Assembly: GCA_964636325.1 (NCBI GenBank)
Contig: CAZWRV010000024.1
Span: 4,409 to 68,408, forward strand
DNA: 64,000 bases
Source of the DNA: CAZWRV01 sp964636325
Lineage (GTDB): Bacteria > Verrucomicrobiota > Lentisphaeria > Victivallales > GWF2-50-93
Reading direction: 5' to 3'
Positions 33,630-42,750 of this stretch are shown piece after piece. Position numbers and translations under genes: made by a program. The notes under the pieces are model-generated. The model saw only the letters and a list, made by a program, of their open reading frames with translations, was not told the origin of the DNA and did no database searches. How positions within the stretch are numbered: position 1 is the first letter of the stretch; the number at the start of each line of letters is the position of its first letter.

Positions 33630-36392
33630 TCACATGACAAGACCGTATTTGCGCCTGAGTATCCAGTCGACGGTGAAGAGGATGGCGATGAGGATCAGGA
33701 TGAGCGGCCAGCTCCAGAGGCGTATTTCGTTGAAGGAGACGTCCTTTGCGGTGATCGGCTTGAGCGCCTTGACTGCGTCCGCGAGGCTGACCAGCGGGAC
33801 GTATGCGCCGTCGCCGCGCCGGGCGAGGTCCTCGAGGAAGTCCGAGTCCAGGCTGAAGTAGGTTGATTCCCTTGAGATGGGGGCGACCGAGGCGAAGGCC
33901 TTTTTCTGTCCGGCCGGATCGGATGCGGTGAAGCTTCCTGGAGTCTGCGGGATATGGAAGGACGCGGATGAGCCGCCTCCGGCCTTGATTTCGGCGAAAT
34001 CCAACGGCAGGTCCTGGGCGCCGCCTGAAACGATTCCCTTCCCTGGAGCCGAGAGCGAGACCACATGGACGGGTGCTCCGGCGACGGGGACGTCGGGGTA
34101 TGTCGCAACGGTGTCCTTCTCCCCGCTGAACAGGGGGGTGAGACAGTCTTCCATGAATGAGGACATGAATCGGTCAACAATCTCCTGCGCCTCCCATTCG
34201 CGGAGGCGGAAGAGTTCGCCTACGCCCATCAGATAGAGCTTGCCGCGCCCTTGGAATCCGAGGGACAGGCATGAGGACGTTCCGGACTGCAGCAACGTAA
34301 TATCCTGTGGAGGAACAGGATAGACGCGTGACAACGCATGGAAAGACTTCCAGAGGCCCAGTGTCTCTGTACCGTCGGCGCTGAGCGATACGGCGTGGTA
34401 CAGCCTTGCGGAAGGCGACGGCTCGATCCTGGCGCCGTCCGTCCGCTCCTGCGCGTCCGGGATGGCGGAGGCCTTCAGTGGCTGGCCGCCTTCGGAAGGA
34501 GCGGGCGCGCCCTGCGGCAGCGTCATAGAATGGAATTCGCGCATGTACGAGGCGCCGTTCTCGCCGGATGTCATGAGTATGGTTCCTCCGAGGTTCCGGA
34601 CGTAGTCCTGGAAGAGGGCGGCGTCGGCCGGCTGCATACCCCTGAACGGTTCGGCGTCTAGGATGACGAGGCTGTATTTCCTGAGCTGGTCCAGGCTGGA
34701 AGGAATCTTGCCCTGCCCGGTGCCGCGCGGCACGGGCTTCTCCTTGTCCAGCGCGCGCCAGAAGACTGTGTCGGTTCTGCAGGGTAGCCCCTTCAGCGCG
34801 TCCATGATCTGGACGATGTCCCACCTGGGCGAGGGAGCGACGATCAGGACGTTCAGCGAATGCGGCACTACGGCCGCACCGAAGGATGCGGAGTTGTTCT
34901 CCGGGGCGGCGTCCTTGACGTTTTCAGGCTCGGCGGAAATCCTCCAAACGCCCGAGGACGATTCCGGAACCTTGAATTCGATTTCCGCGGAGAGCTTTTC
35001 CGTGCCGTCGGCCGGGAAGCTTTTCCGTGCGATGTTGCCTGAAGGCGCGTCGATGGAGACGTTTACCGGGGTGTCCTTCGGGACGCTTGTCTTGAGCGTG
35101 ATCCTTGCCGTCTCCTTGGCGCCGACGAGCATTATCCTCTTGATCCTGAAGTCCAGGACGGCGACGTCCTCCTGGCGGCTGCGCTGCCCCACGCCGGCCG
35201 CGACCAGCGGTATCCCCCTGGCTTTCATCCGCCGGAGGACTCCTGGGTCTTCGGGGAGGTTCTGGCATCCGTCGGAGACCAGCACGATTCCGCCGACCGC
35301 CTCCTTCACTGTCGCGGCGACCGCGTCGGAAAGCGGGGCGAAGAGGTCGGTTTCAGAGAGGGCGTTGGAATCGTCAAGTGCCTCCCATCCGATCATCCTT
35401 ACCTCGTGCCTGCCTGTGATTTCCGCGTCCTTGAGCAGGCTCTTCGCGAAGCTTTCGGCCATGGAGAACCTGTTCATGGCGGAGACCGAGGAGAGGCGCT
35501 CTCGCGCCTCCTGCTGCAAGTTCTCCCAGAAGGCCGCGTCGCAGCGGTCCTGTATCTGGTTCGCGGCGGCCTGCGCCTCTGGCCATGCGGAAGATACGGC
35601 CCTGTAGTTCTGGAGGACTGCCGCTATTTCGTCGCCGTTGCCGATCCGGCCCGCGGAGCTTTTTAGCGAATCTTCGAGCTGGGCGACGGCCTTGAGCAGT
35701 CCTTCTATTGTCCGGAAGGGCTTTTCCGGATGCGGGGCTGAAGCGTCCTGGCCTTCGGCCGCCTGCCCTGGATTTTCCTTCTGCCCACCCCTCGATGCTG
35801 AATCCGCCTTCCGCATCTCGGCTTCGACGGACGAAAGCCTGTCGGCATGGCCGCGCAGTTTCTGATTCAGCTCCTTGATCCTGGCAAATTCCCCGCCGAC
35901 CGTTTCGTCGAAGGAGTTCCCCCATGGCAGTCCCTGGGCCAGCTGATTGGAGATGGCCTCTATTGAGAGGCGGCCTTTCTCCTGGGCGGGAAGCTCCCTC
36001 TGGAGGGTGGCTGCGCATCCGCTGGCCGCCACCTGCCTGCCTGAGAGCATCTCCGGGTGGATGAGTGCCGCGAGATCCAGGAGCTCCCTGGTCGAGTAAG
36101 AATCGGACCTCAGCATGCTTCTGGAGCGGTCGGCGATGACCGGCAGGGCGGCCGGATGCTCAATCTGCTTCCTTACAAGGAGGACCGGCTGGAGAAGCAG
36201 GATTCCCAGCAGGACGGCCATTGCGGAGCGTATCACATAGAGCCATGGCGTCCTGGCCTTGCCCGAGCGCTTCCCGAGCTCCCCGCGCAGCATGAGCAGC
36301 ACGAGCGCCGTCGCCGCGATCCATACTAGCACGGCAGCCCATGCCGGCAGCATGCCGGTCGAGACGAGATTGTATGTGATTGTTTCCCTCAT
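33630..36392 (-). CDS. VWA / amidotransferase-fold membrane protein
   Basis: A 920-aa protein with N-terminal membrane segments (AAVLVWIAATALVLLML and SAMAVLLGILLLQPVLLV). The von Willebrand A motif VIADRSRSMLRS keeps the DxSxS metal-site pattern. A helical/coiled insertion follows (about 140-330), then GGIVLVSDGCQN, a beta-sandwich section, and a class-I-glutamine-amidotransferase-like fold (LNVLIVAPSPRWDIVQIM, YVRNLGGTILMTSGENG; about 515-720). The C-terminus has a last membrane helix (WPLILILIAILFTVDWIL). It overlaps the upstream BatA-like gene by ATGA, so the two are co-translated. Such proteins end MoxR/DUF58/BatA operons in planctomycete-type genomes. The precise function is unknown. 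Confidence 0.82.
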   Translation of the reverse strand: MRETITYNLVSTGMLPAWAAVLVWIAATALVLLMLRGELGKRSGKARTPWLYVIRSAMAVLLGILLLQPVLLVRKQIEHPAALPVIADRSRSMLRSDSYSTRELLDLAALIHPEMLSGRQVAASGCAATLQRELPAQEKGRLSIEAISNQLAQGLPWGNSFDETVGGEFARIKELNQKLRGHADRLSSVEAEMRKADSASRGGQKENPGQAAEGQDASAPHPEKPFRTIEGLLKAVAQLEDSLKSSAGRIGNGDEIAAVLQNYRAVSSAWPEAQAAANQIQDRCDAAFWENLQQEARERLSSVSAMNRFSMAESFAKSLLKDAEITGRHEVRMIGWEALDDSNALSETDLFAPLSDAVAATVKEAVGGIVLVSDGCQNLPEDPGVLRRMKARGIPLVAAGVGQRSRQEDVAVLDFRIKRIMLVGAKETARITLKTSVPKDTPVNVSIDAPSGNIARKSFPADGTEKLSAEIEFKVPESSSGVWRISAEPENVKDAAPENNSASFGAAVVPHSLNVLIVAPSPRWDIVQIMDALKGLPCRTDTVFWRALDKEKPVPRGTGQGKIPSSLDQLRKYSLVILDAEPFRGMQPADAALFQDYVRNLGGTILMTSGENGASYMREFHSMTLPQGAPAPSEGGQPLKASAIPDAQERTDGARIEPSPSARLYHAVSLSADGTETLGLWKSFHALSRVYPVPPQDITLLQSGTSSCLSLGFQGRGKLYLMGVGELFRLREWEAQEIVDRFMSSFMEDCLTPLFSGEKDTVATYPDVPVAGAPVHVVSLSAPGKGIVSGGAQDLPLDFAEIKAGGGSSASFHIPQTPGSFTASDPAGQKKAFASVAPISRESTYFSLDSDFLEDLARRGDGAYVPLVSLADAVKALKPITAKDVSFNEIRLWSWPLILILIAILFTVDWILRRKYGLVM

Positions 36393-38530
36393 GCGAACCA
36401 GATCCTAGTAAGTGTCGAGTCGATCATGAGCAGCAGTATCGCGATCGCGAAAAAGATGCCTGCGCGCTCCCATCCGTCGCCTTCGCGCCAGAGTGCCTTG
36501 CCGAGCCCGGCGGGCTCCGATGTGATGGCCGTGTGCATCACCGACTTGAACTTGTCCATCTCGGAATCCTCAAGGCAGCGCAGGTCCGACTCCTGCAGCG
36601 GCATAGAGACGGAGAACGAGCAGAGCTTCTTCCCGTCCTTGTCCTGGAGGTCGTAAGTCCCGGGTATTGAAGCCTTTTCAAATCGGACGAACGATCTGCC
36701 GCCGGCCTTGACGACGGGGCATTCGACTAGCTGTGAGTCCGGGGTCGTCATGAAGAGCTTGTCGGCGCCGTCCGCGGTCTCGAATATGAGCGGGGCGCCC
36801 GGGGCGACGTTGCGCGGCGGCGCCCGCATCGAGGAGGCGTAGTTGCACAGGCGGTAGACGAGCGGCAGGTATGCCTGCCTGACCGGCAGGGAGCTCCAGG
36901 CGCCGCCCAGCGTGCTAGTCCACAGGAGAACGCATCCCTTTCCGAGCGGGTGAGCGAGGAGCAGGGGGTCGCCGTTCGCCAGGCGGAGGACGGCTGTCGG
37001 CGGCCGAGCACCGGGCGCGATCTTCAGCTTGAAGTAGTTGTAGATGCGGGCCTTGGAGATATCCCCGTTGTCGGACTCCTCGAACTCCTTGAGTATCTTG
37101 AGCCCGATGTCGCTGTTCTGTATCGGAGAGTAGCGTTCGGGGTCGAACGCGGGACGCGCCGGGGCGTCGAGGAGGACCGGAAGGAGCTGGCCAAGCCCCT
37201 TGTTGAACTCTCCGGGATCGGTCGCCGAATCCGCGGAGACGATGATCCCGCCGCCCTTCTGGACGAAGCGGGAAAGCTCGTCAAGGAAAGGCTGGGAGAG
37301 CTTCGACCCGCCCGATAGGAAGGCCATGTCCCTTCCAGTCAAGGAGGAGGGGAGCGCCTGCGCGTCCTTGACTGTTTCCACGTCGAAGGAGAAGGCGGTC
37401 TTCCCGCATGCGGCCAGGGCCTTCTTGAGGAATACCTCCTCCTGCTGGAACTGTTCGGCCTTCTCCTCGCCCGGAACGACGAGGAGTAACGCGAGCTTCT
37501 TCGTCGCCGAGACGAAGTGGTTGAGCTGGTTGTCGGGCGTGTATGCGTCCTCGTTCAGTCTCGCCTCAAGGCGGTGCTGGCCTTCGCCGAGCGAGACCGG
37601 AAACACGAAGGTCCGCTCGTGGCCAGCAGGAAGGACGCATGGCTTCTCGCCTGACTTCTGCCCGTCCACGAAGAACTGCAGCCTTGCGTCGGGGCCGGCG
37701 GTGTCGGAATAGTTCACGGCGTCCACGTAGACGTTGGTCGGCTGCCCGTCGAGGAAGAGCTCGGTCCCCGCGGACACTCCCTTGAACGCGATGTTCACCG
37801 TCTCCCTGGAGCCGAGGTTCAAGGTGGCGGCGCGCACCTTCAGCTCGGACAGCATCTCGCCGAAGATGTCGTAGTCCTCGACCGAAGGATGGTCGATCCT
37901 TGCCAGGTCGGTGATTATGACAAGCTGCCTTGTCTGGGCGGCGGAATTCCTGAACTCCTCGACGGCGGCGCGCATGGCGCCCGGAAAGTCCATCGGAGTC
38001 GACTGTGTCTTCAGCGAGGAGGCGGTCTCTCGAATCTTCCTTTCCGATGTCCCGGGCCTGACCGGCGTCGGCGCCGGACGAGCACCCGGGGCGGCAGGGC
38101 ACAGCCCGATGAACTGGAACGTGTCCCCGGGACGCATCGAGGCGGCGAGGCCCGCCAATGTCTCCCGTGCCACGTCGAAGCGACTTCCCACCTTGTGCCG
38201 CGCGTCCATGCTCATGCTGTTGTCGATTAGGACGATGCGGTGCAAGGTTCCGTTACCGTGCGGAAAACCAGTTCCGTCCTCGTCCGCGCTGTACGGCATG
38301 AACGGCCGGGCGAACGCAAGCGCCAGCAGCGCCAGGAAGGCGGTCCTGACCGCCACCACCGTCAGCTGCCTCCAGATGCTCTGCCTCCGCCCGCTGGCAA
38401 GCGCGAGGCGGAGTATGTATGTAGAACCCCACAGCACTTCGGTCCGGCGGCGTCGGAAAAGCAGGAAGAGGATCGCCGGAATCAGCGCCAGCAGGAGGAA
38501 CCACAGATTGTCGGGGCTGAGAAAATTCAT
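36389..38530 (-). CDS. BatA-like VWA membrane protein
   Basis: A 713-aa protein opening FLSPDNLWFLLLALIPAILFLLFRRRRTEVLWGS (parts: LLALIPAILFLLFRRR), the BatA-type N-terminal anchor. A second membrane helix is at TAFLALLALAFARPF. The VWA domain follows, with VLIDNSMSMDARH holding the DxSxS metal site and QLVIITDLARI. The C-terminal half has an amidotransferase-like fold (DMAFLSGGSKLSQPFLDELSRF, GGGIIVSADS) and a terminal helix (AGIFFAIAILLLMIDSTL). The ATG at 38530 gives the canonical start; a GTG at 38551 is in frame. The 134 nt between DUF58 and this gene contain only short direct repeats. It presumably works with MoxR and DUF58 in envelope protein maturation. Confidence 0.87.
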   Translation of the reverse strand: MNFLSPDNLWFLLLALIPAILFLLFRRRRTEVLWGSTYILRLALASGRRQSIWRQLTVVAVRTAFLALLALAFARPFMPYSADEDGTGFPHGNGTLHRIVLIDNSMSMDARHKVGSRFDVARETLAGLAASMRPGDTFQFIGLCPAAPGARPAPTPVRPGTSERKIRETASSLKTQSTPMDFPGAMRAAVEEFRNSAAQTRQLVIITDLARIDHPSVEDYDIFGEMLSELKVRAATLNLGSRETVNIAFKGVSAGTELFLDGQPTNVYVDAVNYSDTAGPDARLQFFVDGQKSGEKPCVLPAGHERTFVFPVSLGEGQHRLEARLNEDAYTPDNQLNHFVSATKKLALLLVVPGEEKAEQFQQEEVFLKKALAACGKTAFSFDVETVKDAQALPSSLTGRDMAFLSGGSKLSQPFLDELSRFVQKGGGIIVSADSATDPGEFNKGLGQLLPVLLDAPARPAFDPERYSPIQNSDIGLKILKEFEESDNGDISKARIYNYFKLKIAPGARPPTAVLRLANGDPLLLAHPLGKGCVLLWTSTLGGAWSSLPVRQAYLPLVYRLCNYASSMRAPPRNVAPGAPLIFETADGADKLFMTTPDSQLVECPVVKAGGRSFVRFEKASIPGTYDLQDKDGKKLCSFSVSMPLQESDLRCLEDSEMDKFKSVMHTAITSEPAGLGKALWREGDGWERAGIFFAIAILLLMIDSTLTRIWFA

Positions 38531-38664
38531 AGAGATACCTGTTTCCGCCACTCGAAAATGCCGGGCCGCTGGAAGGCTATGCCTTCCGTTTCCTCCCGAT
38601 GCCTCCCGATACCTTTCGATACCAGTCGGTCAACCACGAATAACGAATAACCATTCACACTATT

Positions 38665-39581
38665 TCATCTCATAATGCTCATCCTGTGCCTCAGGTAGTC
38701 GCCGATGAGCTTCTCATATTCGTCGGAGACCGGGAGGATCGTGAAGTCCACGGCATGCGAGAGGAAGCATTCCTTGAGGCGCTTCTGGTGGATTTCGAAC
38801 TGCCTCTTGTATTCGCTCCTGATCAGGAGCGGATCGACTCCGATGGTCTCGCCGTCCTCCATGTCCTTGAAGCGGGTGAAGCTGTTGAACTCGAGATCCT
38901 TTTCGGACGGATCCGCCACCTGGAACGCGAGGACGTCGTGGCCCCTGAGGCGGAGCCTTCCGAAGCTTTTTGCGATCTGCGCGGGATCATCCATGAAGTC
39001 CGAGAAGACGACCACGATGCCCTTCCTCCGGACGCGGGACTCCATCTCCCGGACGCATGCGTCGAAGGCGGTCAGGCCTGCGGCCTCGAGGGACACGAGC
39101 TTCTCGAATACCCGGCGGAGCTGCCTGCGGCTGCCGCCAGGAGGTATCCTGTCGGCGACCTTCTCGTTGAAGACGAAGAGCGAGAATACGTCCTGCTGGA
39201 GGTGCATGATGTAGAAGAGGATGGACGAGCATCGGACCGCGAATTCGAGCTTGCTCATCGATTGTCCAGCGTATCCCATCGAACCGGAGGCATCTATGAC
39301 CAGCGTCATCTCCGCGTTGGTGATCTCCTCGTACTGCTTGACCATGAGGCGGTCGCTCTTCGCGAGCACGCGCCAGTCGAGGTGGCGGAGACTGTCCCCG
39401 TGGAAATACTGCCTGTGCTGGAGGAAGTCGGAGCTGAAGCCCTTGAGCGGCGACGGGTTGTCGCCGGTGCGGCCGCCCTCGACGCGGCGCGAGCTGAATA
39501 GCTCGAGCCTGCGCAGGCGGTCCACCATGTCGCCGTCGAGGAGGGACGCCACCGGATCCCCGGCGGGCGCGCTGTTCCGGG

Positions 39582-39591
<10 letters not shown>
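38665..39591 (-). CDS. DUF58 protein
   Basis: A 308-aa cytoplasmic DUF58 protein, the usual MoxR partner. Landmarks are GDNPSPLKGFSSDFLQHRQY, the DUF58 core with HLDWRVLAKSDRLMVKQYEE, and a VWA-like domain with LVIDASGSMGYAG (DxSxS kept), IVVVFSDFMDD and HDVLAFQVADPSE. The start is a GTG at 39591 with GGAGG 7 nt upstream. It lies within the last codons of moxR (overlap 10 nt), which indicates translational coupling. The open frame continues upstream to 39801, but that part is out-of-frame moxR and is rejected. An ATG at 39528 is the alternative start. Confidence 0.92.
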
Positions 39592-40613
<1,022 letters not shown>

Positions 40614-40713
40614 GATGGCCTCCGGTTTGTTTAAGATGAAAGTTATTGGAAAATCGAAACCTGGCTATGCCTGCCGGCTGCTGCCGGAGACGGATGGCCG
40701 CGGGTCTTTGCGT

Positions 40714-42750
40714 TCACATCTCGTGCCCCGCGTATTTCAATATGTTCGCGAAAAGCTTGGACCATTCGGACCATTTCCAGAACGGAGTCTTGCCCGGGAA
40801 TTCGGTCTCGTCGCCGAACGGCGCCGAGAGGACGACGAGGGTGCGCTGGCCGTTCTTACCGCTCTCGACGATGAACGGCCTCTCGCCGACCTTCAGGAGC
40901 ACCTTGGCGTCCATGCCGTCCTTGAGCTCCACGTCGTGAGTATAGAACGCGAAAGGCATGTTCGAAAGGTCTATCCCCTTGAATACAGGGTGATCCTTCG
41001 CCGGCGAGTTGAGCTGGAGCGCCCCCTTGAAGATGTTGTTCTCCCTCGGCTTGATCGGGATGAACCCGTTGAGATCGTTCTCCGGCTGGGTGTATTCCGT
41101 CTGGAAGGCGTTGTCGCCGCCGGTCATGACGAGGGAGCCGCCGGCCTTCAGGTAGTTCGCGAGCACCGAGGCGCCGACCATCCTCGCCACGTTGACGTTC
41201 GAGTTGGACCAGAGGAAGACGCGGTATCCGAACAGCCTGTCGTAGTCGTACGGATAGTCGGTCAGGCCGTTGTCGTAGCAGTAGAATCCGGGCGTGTATC
41301 CGATGTCGCCGTCCTCCTCAAGCTTGACTCCCATGTCCCGTATTATCTTACGGATGCCGAGGACGTGCGAGTGGTTTCCGAGCATGGCGAAGACCTTGAA
41401 CTCGCCCTTGCTGACCTTGAGGCCCTCCTCGGGGACGGGGAGCCAGGGCTTGAGGTCGGGGCGGTCGAGCTTGACGACGGGCGTGGACATGTCCATGCGG
41501 ACGTTCTTCTGGAACTTGTATTCTCCGGCGTGGAAGGCCTGGAACCTGCGCGTCTTCACCGTGCCGTCGGGCATCTCGATGTGCGCCTTGATGTTGAGCA
41601 GCAGCGGATCCGGCGGGGGATTGTCGAGGATGACGTGCGCGTCGACGGGCGATATCCCGAGGCCCTGGACTTCCACCGGCTCCAGCTTGACGGTCTGGGG
41701 ATCGTCGGGATGACCTTCGCCCCGGTAGTGCCCCCAGACCAGGTCGGTGTTGAACGTGATCCTCTTCACCGGCTCGTACGAGGCAGTGACCTTGTAGTTG
41801 AGGTCGAGCCTCCCCTTTTCGCGCTCCGGATGGATCGCGAAGATGAAGTTCTCGCTGGCGAAGTCGACCCTGGAGAGCCCGATCACCGGGAGGATGTATG
41901 TGCGGCCCTTCCACGGCCTCTTCGGCGAGATGAGGACGTTGTCGTAGACCCATTCGGTGGTGTTGGTGCTGCAGTTGTATAGGAAGCTGAGGTAGTCGTA
42001 GTCCATCAGGTAGACGACGCCCTCCTTGCGCACGGGCGAGACTACGGCGGACCAGCCCTCGTTGAAGTCGTAGATGTAGTTGTCGCCGTTGGTCGGACAC
42101 AAGTTTCCGATCTCTCCGATCTCCCGGACGCCGAGGGTGCTGGGGCGGTAGACGAAGTCGCCCTGGAGTCGGTCGCAGAGCGAGCTGTTGTGTACCCACA
42201 TGAAGGGCAGCTTGCTGTTCTTGTCCTCGTTGATGAGTTCGAGGTCGAAGAGGAAGTATGGCGAGCCGCTCTTGAGCCTCACTGTCCTGCGCAGGCGTAT
42301 GTTGCTCCAGAGCTTGGAGACGACGCCGGACTTGTCGGCCTGCAGCCATCCCTCGCTCTTGGTCTCGAACGAGACCGCCACCTCCTCGGGGGTGTTCTTC
42401 TCGATCTTGTATTCGTAGAAGCGGCCCCTGAACTCGCTGTAGCGCCAGTCCTGGCCCCAGAAGTTGTCCTGCAGCAGGCCGCCGCCTGCCATCGTGATCT
42501 TGGGGACCGTCGGCTCGACTATGTCGTTGCCCGTGGGCCGGAAGGTGAAACGCACGATGGTCGACTGGAGTGATGGCATCAGATACATGCTTATCCATTC
42601 CGACTCCATGAGGATCTGCATGTCCCCGTCTATGTCGGTGACCTCCTCGACGTGGCATCCCTCCCTGGCATTGTCCGCGGAGATGAGGGCGGGCTGGATC
42701 AAGGAGCAGGCCGCGAAGGCCGCAAGAATTGTCTTAAGATGCTTTTTCAT
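40714..42750 (-). CDS. secreted protein: mutarotase-like N-half, amidotransferase-like C-half
   Basis: A 678-aa exported protein with signal HLKTILAAFAACSLIQPALISAD. The N-terminal half (about 40-370) is beta-rich with SEWISMYLMPSLQST, LPFMWVHNSSLCDRLQGDF and GWSAVVSPVRKEGVVYLMDYD, reminiscent of the galactose-mutarotase/aldose-epimerase fold. The C-terminal half (about 420-678) has a Rossmann-type amidotransferase-like fold (FLWSNSNVNVARMVGASVLANYLKAGGSLVMTGGDN, read as VLANYLKAGGSLVMTGG) and LVVLSAPFGDE. I have no exact family name. The start ATG at 42750 overlaps the previous stop (ATGA); the longer frame upstream is out-of-frame sequence of the neighbour. It sits between a GH-like gene and moxR, linking both sets. 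Confidence 0.72.
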   Translation of the reverse strand: MKKHLKTILAAFAACSLIQPALISADNAREGCHVEEVTDIDGDMQILMESEWISMYLMPSLQSTIVRFTFRPTGNDIVEPTVPKITMAGGGLLQDNFWGQDWRYSEFRGRFYEYKIEKNTPEEVAVSFETKSEGWLQADKSGVVSKLWSNIRLRRTVRLKSGSPYFLFDLELINEDKNSKLPFMWVHNSSLCDRLQGDFVYRPSTLGVREIGEIGNLCPTNGDNYIYDFNEGWSAVVSPVRKEGVVYLMDYDYLSFLYNCSTNTTEWVYDNVLISPKRPWKGRTYILPVIGLSRVDFASENFIFAIHPEREKGRLDLNYKVTASYEPVKRITFNTDLVWGHYRGEGHPDDPQTVKLEPVEVQGLGISPVDAHVILDNPPPDPLLLNIKAHIEMPDGTVKTRRFQAFHAGEYKFQKNVRMDMSTPVVKLDRPDLKPWLPVPEEGLKVSKGEFKVFAMLGNHSHVLGIRKIIRDMGVKLEEDGDIGYTPGFYCYDNGLTDYPYDYDRLFGYRVFLWSNSNVNVARMVGASVLANYLKAGGSLVMTGGDNAFQTEYTQPENDLNGFIPIKPRENNIFKGALQLNSPAKDHPVFKGIDLSNMPFAFYTHDVELKDGMDAKVLLKVGERPFIVESGKNGQRTLVVLSAPFGDETEFPGKTPFWKWSEWSKLFANILKYAGHEM